Positions 9,013 through 18,285 of a stretch of 64,000 nucleotides of DNA are shown piece after piece. The notes under the pieces were generated by a model. It was not told the origin of the DNA. It searched no databases and worked only from the letters and a program-made list of their open reading frames with translations. The stretch is taken from NCBI GenBank assembly GCA_041390105.1, contig JAWKQO010000004.1, positions 464,111-528,110 on the forward strand, given 5' to 3'. This DNA is from Gemmatimonadota bacterium (GTDB taxonomy: Bacteria > Gemmatimonadota > Gemmatimonadetes > Longimicrobiales > Gaopeijiaceae). Made by a program: the position numbers and the translations under genes. Position 1 is the first letter of the stretch. Every line of letters begins with the position of its first letter.

Positions 9013-11169
9013 ATGACCGACCAATCCAAGATCCCCTACCTGCCGGAGCCCATCCGGGGCCTGTCCGACCTCGCCATGAACCTGTGGTGGTCCTGGCACC
9101 GCGAGGCTCGGGATCTGTTCGCCTCGATCGACCCCACGCTCTGGAGCCAGTGCCGCCACAACCCGATCGCCCTGCTGCGGCAGGCCGACCCGGCCCGGCT
9201 GGCCGAGTGCGCCCACGATCCCCGGTTCCTGGAGCGCTACGCGGAGGTCATGACGGCGATGCGGGCGGACCTGGAGGGCCCGGACACCTGGTTCTCCACA
9301 CGCCACCCGGACCTCGGGCAAGGCCGCCCTATCGCATACTTCTGTGCAGAGTTCGCGCTGCACAACTCGGTGCCGATCTATTCGGGAGGCCTGGGCGTCC
9401 TCGCGGGAGACCATTGCAAGGCCGTCTCCGACCTGGGCGTGCCGTTGGTGGGCGTGGGCCTGCTTTACCGGAAGGGCTACTTCGACCAGAAGCTCACGCC
9501 GGACGGCTGGCAGGTGGACGCAGACGAGCCGTTCGACACCGACGTCATGCCGCTCAGGCGGCTGCGGGCCGGTGACGGCTCCTATGTGCTCGCCTCGGTC
9601 AAGACCGGAGAGCGCACCGTGCAGCTGGGTGCCTGGGAGATCCACGTGGGCCGGACTCGGCTCATCCTCCTCGATGCGGACCTGGAAGGCAATGCCAACG
9701 AGGACCGCGAGCTGACCAGCAAGCTCTACGGGGGTGGACGCGAGCTCCGCTTGAAGCAGGAGTGGATCCTGGGCGTGGGCGGTGTGCGCGTCCTACGCGC
9801 GCTCGGGATCGCGCCCGGCGCCTGGCACGCCAACGAAGGCCACGCCGCCTTCATGCTCGTGGAACGGATCCGCGAGCACGTGGCCAAGGGCCGGCCACTC
9901 GACGAGGCCGTGGCGCGCGTCCGTGCCCACAGTGTCTTCACCACGCACACGCCGGTCCCGGCTGGGCACGACAGCTTCACGCCCGAGCAGATCGAGGCGT
10001 GCGTCGGCAACGCGTGGGAGGACCTCGGGATTTCCGAAGAGGCGTTCCAGGGGCTGGGGCGCCATCCCGAGATCGATCACGGCACCTTCCACATGACGGC
10101 CGCCGCGATCCGCTTGAGCCACGGCGTCAACGGAGTCTCGGCTCGGCACGGTCAGGAAACCCGGAAGATCTGGCAGTCTCTTTGGCCGGGCCGGACACCT
10201 GAGCAGATCCCGATCGGGCACGTGACCAACGGAGTGCACCGCCCCACCTGGATGGCTGCCGAGATCCGCCATCTCCTGGACCGACATCTGGGTGTCGCCT
10301 GGCGCCAGCCCGGAGCGGCACCGGATACGTGGGAAGCGGTCCACGGCATCGATGACGGTGCGCTGTGGGAGACGCACGTGCGGCTCAAGGAGCGCCTCTT
10401 CCACTTCATCCGCGAGCAGTCGCGACATCGCTGGACGGAGCACTGGCAGGCGCCAGCCCACCTGGCGGCGTCCGGCACGCTTCTCGATCCCGAAGCCCTT
10501 ACGCTGGGGTTCGCACGCCGCTTCGCCACCTACAAGCGCGCCGACCTGCTGCTGCGCAACGAAGGGCGGCTGCTGCGTCTGCTGACCAACGCCAAGCGAC
10601 CGGTGCAGATCGTCTTCGCGGGGAAGGCCCACCCCGCTGATGACGAAGGGAAGCGGGTGCTGCAGCGCGTGTTCCAATTGGCGCTCGACGCGCGCCTGGA
10701 GGGGCGTATCGCGTTCCTGGAGGACTACGAGATGCACCTCGCGCACCGACTGTACGAGGGCGTGGACGTCTGGCTCAACCTGCCCCGGGTACCGCTGGAG
10801 GCCTGCGGCACCAGTGGGATGAAAGCCGCGCTCAACGGCGTGCCGCAGCTCGCCACCCTGGACGGCTGGTGGGCGGAAGGGTTCAACGGCAGCAACGGTT
10901 GGGCGGTGCCCCTCACGCTCGAAGGGGAGGACATCGACCACGCCGACTGGGATCACTTGTTCACGCTGCTCGAAGACGAGGTGGTGCCCCTCTACCACGA
11001 GCGCGGTGCGGACGGCGTCCCCCACGGTTGGGTGGCGCGGATGAAGCACGCCATCGTGGAGGCTGGCCGTCACTTCACGGCCGGGAGCATGATCGAACGA
11101 TACGTGGCCCAGTACTACGCCAACGCGTGTCGCGGAATCGCCGAGGGAGACATCCCACCCAGCGTCTGA
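9013..11169 (+). CDS. glgP: Alpha-glucan (glycogen) phosphorylase
   Basis: This 718-residue cytosolic enzyme belongs to GT35 and phosphorolyses alpha-1,4-glucan to glucose-1-phosphate. The N-terminus (IRGLSDLAMNLWWSWH) is the DUF3417 region typical of the short, non-mammalian-like alpha-glucan phosphorylases. AYFCAEFALHNSVPIYSGGLGVLAGDH is split here only for description: the AEFAL and SGGLGVLAGDH parts are the conserved active-site strands. The PLP-lysine segment is CGTSGMKAALNG near residue 600. The start at 9013 gives MTDQSKIPYLPEPIRG; upstream sequence in the frame is low-complexity. The 180 bases before it are intergenic and I see no strong motif there. Confidence 0.93.
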   Translation: MTDQSKIPYLPEPIRGLSDLAMNLWWSWHREARDLFASIDPTLWSQCRHNPIALLRQADPARLAECAHDPRFLERYAEVMTAMRADLEGPDTWFSTRHPDLGQGRPIAYFCAEFALHNSVPIYSGGLGVLAGDHCKAVSDLGVPLVGVGLLYRKGYFDQKLTPDGWQVDADEPFDTDVMPLRRLRAGDGSYVLASVKTGERTVQLGAWEIHVGRTRLILLDADLEGNANEDRELTSKLYGGGRELRLKQEWILGVGGVRVLRALGIAPGAWHANEGHAAFMLVERIREHVAKGRPLDEAVARVRAHSVFTTHTPVPAGHDSFTPEQIEACVGNAWEDLGISEEAFQGLGRHPEIDHGTFHMTAAAIRLSHGVNGVSARHGQETRKIWQSLWPGRTPEQIPIGHVTNGVHRPTWMAAEIRHLLDRHLGVAWRQPGAAPDTWEAVHGIDDGALWETHVRLKERLFHFIREQSRHRWTEHWQAPAHLAASGTLLDPEALTLGFARRFATYKRADLLLRNEGRLLRLLTNAKRPVQIVFAGKAHPADDEGKRVLQRVFQLALDARLEGRIAFLEDYEMHLAHRLYEGVDVWLNLPRVPLEACGTSGMKAALNGVPQLATLDGWWAEGFNGSNGWAVPLTLEGEDIDHADWDHLFTLLEDEVVPLYHERGADGVPHGWVARMKHAIVEAGRHFTAGSMIERYVAQYYANACRGIAEGDIPPSV

Positions 11170-11204
11170 CGCCCGGGGCCGTACTCACCGGTGCTCGGTC
11201 CGGC

Positions 11205-12074
11205 TCAGGGCACGACCAGGCGTCGGTACGGTTGCCCCAGGAAGCCACCCAGATTGTCGGCGGCCTCGGCGCCAGCCAACGTCGAGAAGACCTCATCCTT
11301 CAAGGCGCTGCGTGGGAAGTGCCGGGACGGGTTGAACGAGTTCGCCGCGACGAGCGCGGGGAAATCCAGGTCCACCAGACTGCCGTTGAAGACCTCGAAG
11401 GCGCGCACGACCCGTTGGTCGCGCAGGAGGGCCTTCGCCAGCGCGGCGGCGGTCTCGTGGGAGCCGAGCTCGCCCAGCGGAAACCAGGGTGCCACGATGT
11501 CCATCTCGGCGAGCAGGTCATCGGGCAGACTCGTCACCCGACCCGTCAAGCGCTTGGTCCAGTAGCCGATGGCATGGCTGTGGGTCCAACCCATGGCCAT
11601 CTCGATCCGCAACGTCTCCGCAAAGCGGAACATGGAAGAGGGTTGCGTGCCCAAGGTGCAGCCGTCGAACACGATGCTGGAGAACTTGCCGCGGACGCGC
11701 AGCAGATCCTGAGCGAGATCGTCCAAGGGGACCGTTTCTCCCGACTCCGGGAAGCTGATCTGATCTCCCTGTGAGTGTACCATCAGGATCAGCCGCTTCG
11801 CCGGCGCAGCCGCCAGGATCATCGCCACCAAGCCCTTGCGCGAGTTGATGAACCGAACCGAGGTGCGCGGCACGAAGTAGACCTGTTCGAAGTACCACCC
11901 CGAGTAGTCCATCGTCGACTTGTCTGCAATGCAGGCGATGTCGGGTGGCGCCCCGTTGAGGGCCGACTCCTGGAGCACGCGCGGATCCTGCGCGGTGGCA
12001 TCCTCTCTGGCCGGGGCGCTGGACGTCGCCGGAACCTGCGTCGGGGTCGTCGGTGTGGCCGGCTCCGGGCTCAT
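11205..12074 (-). CDS. Putative caspase-fold protein coupled to 598-residue gene
   Basis: This 289-residue soluble protein is not a family I recognise by name. After a Pro/Thr/Ala-rich N-terminus (1-30) it shows a caspase/clostripain-like order: strand RLILMVH with His100 (HSQGD), then strand SSIVFDGC with Cys139 (FDGCTLG), then EMAMGWTHSHAIGYW resembling the next strand of that fold. From this I infer a caspase-fold peptidase with a His100/Cys139 dyad; this is a proposal, not a demonstrated match. Its ATG overlaps the stop of the upstream gene by four bases (ATGA), so the two are translationally coupled. It converges with glgP across 35 bases. An alpha/beta-hydrolase reading of HSQGD is less likely because no nucleophile Ser follows. 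Confidence 0.6.
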   Translation of the reverse strand: MSPEPATPTTPTQVPATSSAPAREDATAQDPRVLQESALNGAPPDIACIADKSTMDYSGWYFEQVYFVPRTSVRFINSRKGLVAMILAAAPAKRLILMVHSQGDQISFPESGETVPLDDLAQDLLRVRGKFSSIVFDGCTLGTQPSSMFRFAETLRIEMAMGWTHSHAIGYWTKRLTGRVTSLPDDLLAEMDIVAPWFPLGELGSHETAAALAKALLRDQRVVRAFEVFNGSLVDLDFPALVAANSFNPSRHFPRSALKDEVFSTLAGAEAADNLGGFLGQPYRRLVVP

Positions 12075-13867
12075 GCGGTCCCGGCCTCGACGTCGTTGAC
12101 GACGAACAGCTGCGCGTACAAAGCCGCCGCGTCCACGTCCCGGTCCGCGACAATGCGTTGCGCCAACGCTTCCCGTTCGTTCGCGAGCTGCTTCTCGCGG
12201 ATCGCCTCGTCCTGCAGGTCCTTCGAGTAGCCATCCAACGCGTCGCTTTGCCCCAACAGCGCTTCGACGACGACGCTGTCGGTCGCCATCACCACGCTAC
12301 GTTCCTTGAGCAGCACCCCATCCACAGGATGCTCCTCTTCCGGGGCCTGCCCCAGGGGACCCCGCCGGAAACGGTAGTAGAGCGTCCCGTCCGCCGTGGG
12401 GGCCTTGTACGCGCAATCGGCGTCGGGCACGGCGACCCGTACCTGCGTGCGGCCACCACAGCCGTCGAGCTCGACCCGCTCCAGTACGTGCACGGGGTCC
12501 CCGTGAAGATCGAACACCACGGAGATCGCACGAACGAGGTCCTGACACACCTCGTCCACGTGCGCCGGCTTGATCACCTCGGCCACCAGCTTGCGTAGGG
12601 AGGAGATGGGCTCCTCTCGCCAGCTGCCGCTTTGGCCGTTGCTGAAGGCGACACGCACCTCCTTGAGGTGGGTCTTCGTCAGATAGACCTGGTTGAGCTC
12701 CCGGAACGTGAAATTCAAGACCCTGCCTACGTTGATGTTCGAGATCGTGCGCTCCACCACCTCCTCGTCCTCGGTGGACGCCGAGCGCTCCGAGTTGGAG
12801 GTCACCGTGTTCTCGCGGTGCGAGGACGATTCAGCCGCATGCTCGCTCACGGCTTCGTCGACGGCCTTCGCGAACTCCTCCGTGGAAGACGAGTATTCGC
12901 CTCCCCCACCCCCCGAGACGGAAGCGGAGCCGAAACCGAAGGAACCCTTCACCTCGGCCTCTGCGTGCCAGTTCTCGGTCTTTTCCTGCGTGGCGGAGTC
13001 GGTCGTCTCGGTCATGACCGTCTCCGCGAAGCGATCGCTCGCGCTGTCTGTGTAGGAGTCGATGATGGAGGACGCCGCCGCCACGGTTTCCTCGGTGGCA
13101 CGCCAGGTGCGGGTGCTGATGGTGGCCGTCTCGCCCGGAAGTAGGGTGAAGGTCTTCACCGTTCGTCCCAATCCGTAGTCTCCCAGGTAGGAGCTGATCC
13201 CTAGCACCTGAATGAGGAACAGCATCGGTTGCGGAGGCTCTTCCACATCCACCGGCACGGTCGTGACTCCGCCACCCCATGTCGAAGAGGGAAGATGGAC
13301 GACGCCCTCGTCCATACTGGAGATCGAGTTCACGAAGTCGGGAACCAGGCCGTCGTCCCCGCCGCCCCCTGCGCCCGAGTCGTGCCCGCCGCCTCCCGAC
13401 CCCGAGGGAGGTGTGATGTCGGGCCCGCTCTGGTCGGGGGTGGTGCTGCCGGTGTCGTCGTCGACCTCGAACATGCGGGCTGCAGTGGACCCGCGCCCCC
13501 AGTTACGCAGTGATCCCTGTTGCTGCAGGACTTCCTGCGCGTCCAGGTTGACGCGAGTCTGCACAAGCGACAGCCCACGGCGTGATCCGCCACGCGGGAC
13601 GCGGAGGCGTCGCGTGAACCACACGTCCGTGAGTCGCTCGGGCTTGACCACTTCCCACAGCCCCGGCGTCTTGCTTTCCAGGCCCAGCACGTCCGCCCAG
13701 GGCACGCCCGCCTGGCTCGCTTCCGTCTTCCACCAGGTCTTGGGCGTGTCGGTGATCTGGATGATGCGTCGACCGGTGTATTGACCCGGCTGCGGCAGGT
13801 ATTGGTTGATGACAGCGCCGGGACCGGTCTCCCCGACGAATTCCACAGCGGTCGGCTGCGACGGCAT
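12071..13867 (-). CDS. 598-residue protein of unknown function, partner of caspase-like gene
   Basis: No signal peptide or membrane segment is visible. The protein has an N-terminal region (about 1-130, including RRIIQITDTPKTWW), a Gly/Ser/Asp-rich linker (about 140-170), then a conserved-looking core (about 205-430) with YGLGRTVKTFTLLPGET and ISTRTW. This core passes into a Ser/Glu/Ala-rich, probably helical stretch with Gly-rich patches, then NINVGRVLNFTFRELNQVYL. The C-terminus (about 540-598) is charged and helix-prone. I have a vague memory of similar uncharacterised bacterial proteins sharing the GRTVKTF..LPGE block but cannot name a function. The four-base overlap with the caspase-like gene makes a functional pair likely. 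Confidence 0.75.
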   Translation of the reverse strand: MPSQPTAVEFVGETGPGAVINQYLPQPGQYTGRRIIQITDTPKTWWKTEASQAGVPWADVLGLESKTPGLWEVVKPERLTDVWFTRRLRVPRGGSRRGLSLVQTRVNLDAQEVLQQQGSLRNWGRGSTAARMFEVDDDTGSTTPDQSGPDITPPSGSGGGGHDSGAGGGGDDGLVPDFVNSISSMDEGVVHLPSSTWGGGVTTVPVDVEEPPQPMLFLIQVLGISSYLGDYGLGRTVKTFTLLPGETATISTRTWRATEETVAAASSIIDSYTDSASDRFAETVMTETTDSATQEKTENWHAEAEVKGSFGFGSASVSGGGGGEYSSSTEEFAKAVDEAVSEHAAESSSHRENTVTSNSERSASTEDEEVVERTISNINVGRVLNFTFRELNQVYLTKTHLKEVRVAFSNGQSGSWREEPISSLRKLVAEVIKPAHVDEVCQDLVRAISVVFDLHGDPVHVLERVELDGCGGRTQVRVAVPDADCAYKAPTADGTLYYRFRRGPLGQAPEEEHPVDGVLLKERSVVMATDSVVVEALLGQSDALDGYSKDLQDEAIREKQLANEREALAQRIVADRDVDAAALYAQLFVVNDVEAGTA

Positions 13868-13912
13868 GGCACCTCCAGCGTAGAAGAGAGGGTCTGTCTA
13901 CGTGGCGGCAAA

Positions 13913-13949
13913 GGCGCCTCGGCCTGGACATGCCCCTCGGGGAGGCGCC
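13913..13949. terminator. Hairpin after feoB
   Basis: GGCGCCTC (13913-13920) and GAGGCGCC (13942-13949) form a perfect 8-bp stem with a 21-base loop, placed just after the feoB stop in the gap before the 598-residue gene. There is no T-tract, so a role as terminator or mRNA 3' stabiliser is only plausible. Confidence 0.35.
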
Positions 13950-13956
13950 GCTGTCG

Positions 13957-16179
13957 CTAGATCCCTCCCACCAAGCGCCATACCTGGGCAACCAGGAAGC
14001 ACACCACGAACCCCATGACGAGGGGGAGCAGCGTGGCCACGGCCGTCCATTTGGTGCTGCCCGTCTCCTTGTAGATCGTGTAGATCGTGGTGGAGCAGGG
14101 GTTGTGCAGCAGGCTGAACAGCATCAGACACAGCGCGGTCAGCAGCGTCCAGCCACCGGCACGCAGCACCTCTCCCATCGCGTCCGCCGATTCCATCTCG
14201 AACATCACGCCGGCGCCGGCGCCCACACCGACCAGCCCCGTGGTCAGAACGGTCAACATCAGCACCGTGGGGATCACGATCTCGTTGGCCGGAATGGCGA
14301 CCACATAGGCGAGCAGGATCACTCCGTTCAGTCCCAGCAGCACACCGAACGGGTTCAACCATCCGATCAGGTGTTCCGCCACACTGACCCCACTGACGTG
14401 GATGTTCGAGACCAACCAGATGACGGCTCCCGCCGGAAGCGCGAACACCACCGCTCGCCACAGCACGATGAGGGTGCGATCGATGAGCGACGTGTACAGC
14501 GTCTGGAGCACGCGCGGGGGCCGGTACGGGGGCAGCTCGAGGCTGAACGCGGTCGCCTCTCCGCGCAGCACAGTGCGAGAGAGCCCCCAGGAGGCCAGCA
14601 GCATGGAGGCGATGCCCAGCATCGCCACCCCGACCACGGCCGCTGCCGCTACCAGCCCGGCGAGGGCCGGGGGGGCCAAGGCACCGATGAACAGAGACGC
14701 GATCAGGATCTGTGTGGGCCAGCGCCCGTTGCACAGCGAGAAGTTGTTGGTCAGGATGGCGATCAGGCGCTCGCGCGGGCTGTCGATGATGCGTGTGGCC
14801 ACCACGCCGGCGGCGTTGCAGCCGAAGCCCATGCTCATGGTCAAGGCCTGTTTCCCGTGGGCGCCCACCCGGCGAAACAGACCGTCCAGGTTGAACGCCA
14901 CCCGTGGCAGATAGCCGAAGTCCTCGAGCAGCGTGAACAACGGGAAGAAGATGGCCATCGGAGGCAGCATCACGCTGACGACCCACGCGGTCGACAGGTA
15001 CATGCCGTCGAACAGGAGGCCACTTGCCCACCATGGCATGCCCACATTGGCGCCGATGCCCTTCAGCCAGGGGTGCACACCGTCGATGAGAACGCGCGAC
15101 AGGAATGCCGAGGGAACGTTTGCGCCCGCCACGGTCAACCAGAAGACAGCAGCCAACATGGCCAACATGGTGGGAAAGCCCAGCCAGCGGCTCGTGAGCA
15201 GTCGGTCCAGCGTGCGATCGAGGTCGAAGCCAACCTTCTTGAGGCCGCGTGTCTGCGCCCGATTGGCGATCTCCTGCGCAGCGCCGTAGATGCGCTCCAT
15301 GAGCGCGTCATGGAAGTCATGTGGCAGCTCCCAACGCAGCTCGCGGGCCCGTTCCAGAACCGCGGACCGGTCCTCCTCCGAGGCGGGCGCGCCGACCGGA
15401 GCGTCCTGGAAGAGGCGAGCCAGCTCGCCCGATCGGACGGCCTCCTCCACGGCCTCGTCGGCGTTGAGAAGGCGCAGCGCGACCCAGCGCGTGTTGGGAA
15501 GCGACGGAAAGGCGCGCTTCAGGGTGTCGGCCAGCGAGGAGATGGCGTTCTCGACCACAGGCTGATGGCGTGCGATCCGGTAGGGCGTCGTCTGGATGGT
15601 GCCGCGAGCCACGTTGACCGCAGTAGCGATCACATCGTCGATGCCTCGGTTCTCGCGCGCCACCGCCTCCACCACCGGCACACCCAGCGCGTCGGACAAG
15701 CGCTGCACGTCGATGGCGATGCCGTGCCGGCGCGCCTCGTCCATGAGGTTGAGGCAGACCACGACCCGGTCCGTGATCTCCAGGATCTGGAGCACGAGGT
15801 TGAGATTGCGCTCGAGGCGGGTCGCGTCGACCACCACGACCGTGACATCCGGCCGACCGAAGAGGATGAAGTCGCGCGCGACCTCTTCGTCCACGCTGCC
15901 CGCCTGTAGCGAGTAGGTCCCGGGCAGATCGACCACCTTGACGCGCTGGCCATCGTGCAGGAAGGCACCTTCTGCGCGCACCACCGTCTTGCCCGGCCAG
16001 TTGCCGGTATGCTGACGAAGACCCGTCAGCGCATTGAAGACGGTGGTCTTGCCCGTGTTGGGGTTGCCGGCCAGCGCCACCAGGACGTCCCAGCGGTCCG
16101 GCTTCAACCCGAGCCGCACCAGGCTGCGCTCGCGATGCGGGTCGTGGCGCACCGGCAGGTCGGGGACCAAGACGCTCAC
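13957..16179 (-). CDS. feoB: Ferrous iron transporter FeoB
   Basis: This 740-residue inner-membrane Fe(II) transporter has the N-terminal G domain: G1 GNPNTGKT (about 38-45), G3 DLPG (84-87) and G4 NLMD (144-147). A helical spacer follows, then the polytopic membrane domain with two gate repeats; SMGFGCNAAGVVATRIID and SLLHNPCSTTIYTIYKETGS carry the conserved Cys residues of the pore. Length is normal for FeoB. Its ATG overlaps the stop of the upstream DtxR-FeoA gene by four bases (ATGA), so the regulator and transporter are made together. Control is likely by the palindrome at 17306-17329. Confidence 0.96.
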   Translation of the reverse strand: MSVLVPDLPVRHDPHRERSLVRLGLKPDRWDVLVALAGNPNTGKTTVFNALTGLRQHTGNWPGKTVVRAEGAFLHDGQRVKVVDLPGTYSLQAGSVDEEVARDFILFGRPDVTVVVVDATRLERNLNLVLQILEITDRVVVCLNLMDEARRHGIAIDVQRLSDALGVPVVEAVARENRGIDDVIATAVNVARGTIQTTPYRIARHQPVVENAISSLADTLKRAFPSLPNTRWVALRLLNADEAVEEAVRSGELARLFQDAPVGAPASEEDRSAVLERARELRWELPHDFHDALMERIYGAAQEIANRAQTRGLKKVGFDLDRTLDRLLTSRWLGFPTMLAMLAAVFWLTVAGANVPSAFLSRVLIDGVHPWLKGIGANVGMPWWASGLLFDGMYLSTAWVVSVMLPPMAIFFPLFTLLEDFGYLPRVAFNLDGLFRRVGAHGKQALTMSMGFGCNAAGVVATRIIDSPRERLIAILTNNFSLCNGRWPTQILIASLFIGALAPPALAGLVAAAAVVGVAMLGIASMLLASWGLSRTVLRGEATAFSLELPPYRPPRVLQTLYTSLIDRTLIVLWRAVVFALPAGAVIWLVSNIHVSGVSVAEHLIGWLNPFGVLLGLNGVILLAYVVAIPANEIVIPTVLMLTVLTTGLVGVGAGAGVMFEMESADAMGEVLRAGGWTLLTALCLMLFSLLHNPCSTTIYTIYKETGSTKWTAVATLLPLVMGFVVCFLVAQVWRLVGGI

Positions 16180-17243
16180 GCGGCACCTCGTCCAGCGGCG
16201 CCGGCAGCTGCGGGCGTGTCCTCCACCTCGATCCAGGCGGCCTGATCCCGACGGAGCGCGATGAGGGCACCGCGGATGCGGTAGGCTACGGGATCCCCAC
16301 CGGCACTCTCCAACTCCGGCAGGATCTCGGTGCCCGCCACCACCCCCAGGTCCAGGAGGCGACGACGCTGCGTCCCCTGACAGAGGGGAGAGATCCCCAC
16401 CACTCGGGCGACCTCACCGCGGGGAACCTCCGCCAGCGTGCGGAGCGAGCGCCGGACGCCTTCCCCCTCGACCAATGGACGCACGGTGACCTGACCGGCC
16501 GCCACCCGTGGCACCACCCGCTCCTGACCGTCCAGGCGGACCTTCACACCATGGGTGCCGCGCGCCAGAACCTCCACACGGGCGGAAGGCACCAGGCCCA
16601 TCGCCGTCAACGTGCGGAACACTTCGGGCGGCTCGTCCTCGATGTGCGTGATCGCCACCGAGCTTCCTTCAGGCGCGCTGTTCAGGGTGGTGGCCCGGAA
16701 CGGAGGCAGCGACCCGTCACCCCGGGGGATCGGGTCGCCGTGGGGGTCGTACAGAGGATGCCCCAGACGCTGGGAAAGGGTCTCCACCTCCCGGTGGGAC
16801 AGGGTGTGCTCCGCCTCCTCCGCCTCCGCGTGCCATTCCTCGGGTCGGACGCCCGTGCGATCCGCCAGATACCGTTCCCAGAGGCGGTGCGTGCGGACGA
16901 CCCGCAGCGCGTATTCGCGCCCGTCGGCCGTCAACGCGGGCGCGGGATCATCCAACGAGACCAGATCACGCTCGGAGAGGTGCTGAAGCGTGTTCGCCGC
17001 CAGCGCGCGCGAGATGCCCAGGGCGCCCGCCAGGCCGTCGACGGTGAGGCGGGTATCGCGACGCTCCGCCGCCAGCAGTTGCTTGAGCGCGTCCTCCATG
17101 CGGACGCGCTCGGAGGAGCGGAAGGCTCGGCGCAGCCGGGCCACGACTCCCTTGCCCGGCCAGAACAGCACGGCCAAGAGCAGCGCCCCGGCCGTGAACC
17201 AGAGAAGGGCTTCGCCAGGGGAAACCGGTGGATGTGACTGCAT
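16176..17243 (-). CDS. DtxR-type regulator fused to two FeoA domains, membrane-tethered
   Basis: This 355-residue protein has three parts. Residues about 10-30 form a single hydrophobic segment (EALLWFTAGALLLAVLFWPG). Residues about 50-180 are a DtxR-family winged helix plus metal-binding/dimer domain (LTVDGLAGALGISRALAANT, HRLWERYL, EWHAEAEEAEH, DPHGDPIP). Residues about 190-265 and 268-345 are two FeoA-type SH3-like domains (FRTLTAMGLVPSARVEV; RRRLLDLGVVAGTEI). It is expected to sense Fe(II) or Mn(II), regulate the operon and supply the FeoA function to FeoB. The membrane anchor on a DNA-binding repressor is unusual. A shorter product from Met49 would lose the anchor, but 17243 is the only good start near the operator. 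Confidence 0.88.
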   Translation of the reverse strand: MQSHPPVSPGEALLWFTAGALLLAVLFWPGKGVVARLRRAFRSSERVRMEDALKQLLAAERRDTRLTVDGLAGALGISRALAANTLQHLSERDLVSLDDPAPALTADGREYALRVVRTHRLWERYLADRTGVRPEEWHAEAEEAEHTLSHREVETLSQRLGHPLYDPHGDPIPRGDGSLPPFRATTLNSAPEGSSVAITHIEDEPPEVFRTLTAMGLVPSARVEVLARGTHGVKVRLDGQERVVPRVAAGQVTVRPLVEGEGVRRSLRTLAEVPRGEVARVVGISPLCQGTQRRRLLDLGVVAGTEILPELESAGGDPVAYRIRGALIALRRDQAAWIEVEDTPAAAGAAGRGAA

Positions 17244-17305
17244 GCTGGTGCTACACCCTTTCTTCAGGCGGACCCCGCGCGCGCGAATGCTCCCGTGGGA
17301 TCCGA

Positions 17306-17329
17306 TATATTTAGGATAACCTAAATATA
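17306..17329. promoter_or_regulatory. Perfect palindrome, probable DtxR-family operator
   Basis: Two perfect 10-bp arms (TATATTTAGG and CCTAAATATA) flank a 4-bp centre, 63 bases upstream of the DtxR-FeoA start. The TTAGG/CCTAA half-sites match the known DtxR/IdeR consensus ends. This is the only AT-rich patch in the region, so it probably overlaps the promoter. I infer metal-dependent autorepression of the feo operon. Confidence 0.8.
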
Positions 17330-17397
17330 GAGCAGGTCAACTCCGCCTTCGTCCGCCTTCGGTCAGGCACAACGGGCGGCCTCGCCGGCCCGGACGG

Positions 17398-18267
17398 TCA
17401 CGACGGCGATGTATTGACCAGCGCAGCGGTTACCGCAATTACCAGGGCAAAGCCCACCCACCACTCCAGCACCATGGAACGCCGCGCCGCCCTGGCGTCT
17501 GCGGCCGTGCCCCCAAGACGCGGCGTCGCGCACCGCCAGTTCCACCAGCCCAGGCTCATGGTCAGGGCGACGAGGGTGAGCTTGAGGATCAGCCACCGTC
17601 CGTACGGCGACCTTGGTAGGGCACTCAAATCCGCTACGTGAAGCCAGACGGCGAACCCGCCTGTCACCACCAACACAAGCGCGCCAGCTCGGGCCCAGGG
17701 AGAGAACGCGCGAACGAGCGTTACAGCCCTCGGCGCCGGTTCGTGGAGCGCGCGCGTCCGCCACAGCACCCACGCGAGGCCACCCATCCACACCCCAGCG
17801 GCCAGAACATGGAGCCCATCGGCTGTCACCGCGATCCATTGTAGGTCTTCGGACGCCACCGCATGACCGGAGAGGGCCGGGAACGCAGCGAGCGGGACGA
17901 CACTCGCGGCTCCGATGAACCACGCGCGCGAGCGGCCGGCCGATGCCATCCAGAAGGAAGCGCAGGCCACCCCCGCACCAACACCCGCGGCCAGCCAGGT
18001 TCGGCCCCAGGAGGTGCCGAGGAGGATCCTGGCTTCGCCAGCCAGCGGAGCCAGAGGATCCCTGAACTCGAGTAGCTGGCTCGCAAAGAGAGCGGCCAGG
18101 CCGAGGAGTAGGACCCCCGCGCCCAGCCGGCCCAGGCGCTCGCCCGAGCGGCTGTCCGGGTCCTCATCCGTTCCGAGGCGCGAAGGCAGGAGCCGTCCGA
18201 ACACGGCTCCCACGCACAGGACGATGCCATAGAACACCACGGTCCGTCCCAGGAGCGTCGCGTCCAC
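17398..18267 (-). CDS. copD: CopD-family copper membrane protein
   Basis: This 289-residue inner-membrane protein has about eight hydrophobic segments and CopD-like landmarks: a His in PALSGHAVA, the helix DGLHVLAAGVWMGGLAWVLW with the conserved His, and PYGRWLILKLTLVALTMSLGWWNW near the C-terminus. CopD is thought to take copper delivered by CopC across the inner membrane. It is 18 bases downstream of copC and is the last gene of the copper cluster. The following 154 bases hold the feo operator. Confidence 0.9.
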   Translation of the reverse strand: MDATLLGRTVVFYGIVLCVGAVFGRLLPSRLGTDEDPDSRSGERLGRLGAGVLLLGLAALFASQLLEFRDPLAPLAGEARILLGTSWGRTWLAAGVGAGVACASFWMASAGRSRAWFIGAASVVPLAAFPALSGHAVASEDLQWIAVTADGLHVLAAGVWMGGLAWVLWRTRALHEPAPRAVTLVRAFSPWARAGALVLVVTGGFAVWLHVADLSALPRSPYGRWLILKLTLVALTMSLGWWNWRCATPRLGGTAADARAARRSMVLEWWVGFALVIAVTAALVNTSPS

Positions 18268-18285
18268 GGCGCGCGCTCCGACCGT

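Noticed and set aside
11170..11204. Possible terminator between glgP and the caspase-like gene
   Set aside because: No inverted repeat long enough was found in the 35 bases.
13930..15909. A 659-residue plus-strand frame opposite feoB
   Set aside because: feoB is intact with all G-domain motifs on the other strand; the antisense frame is His/Gln/Arg-rich with no fold-like pattern.
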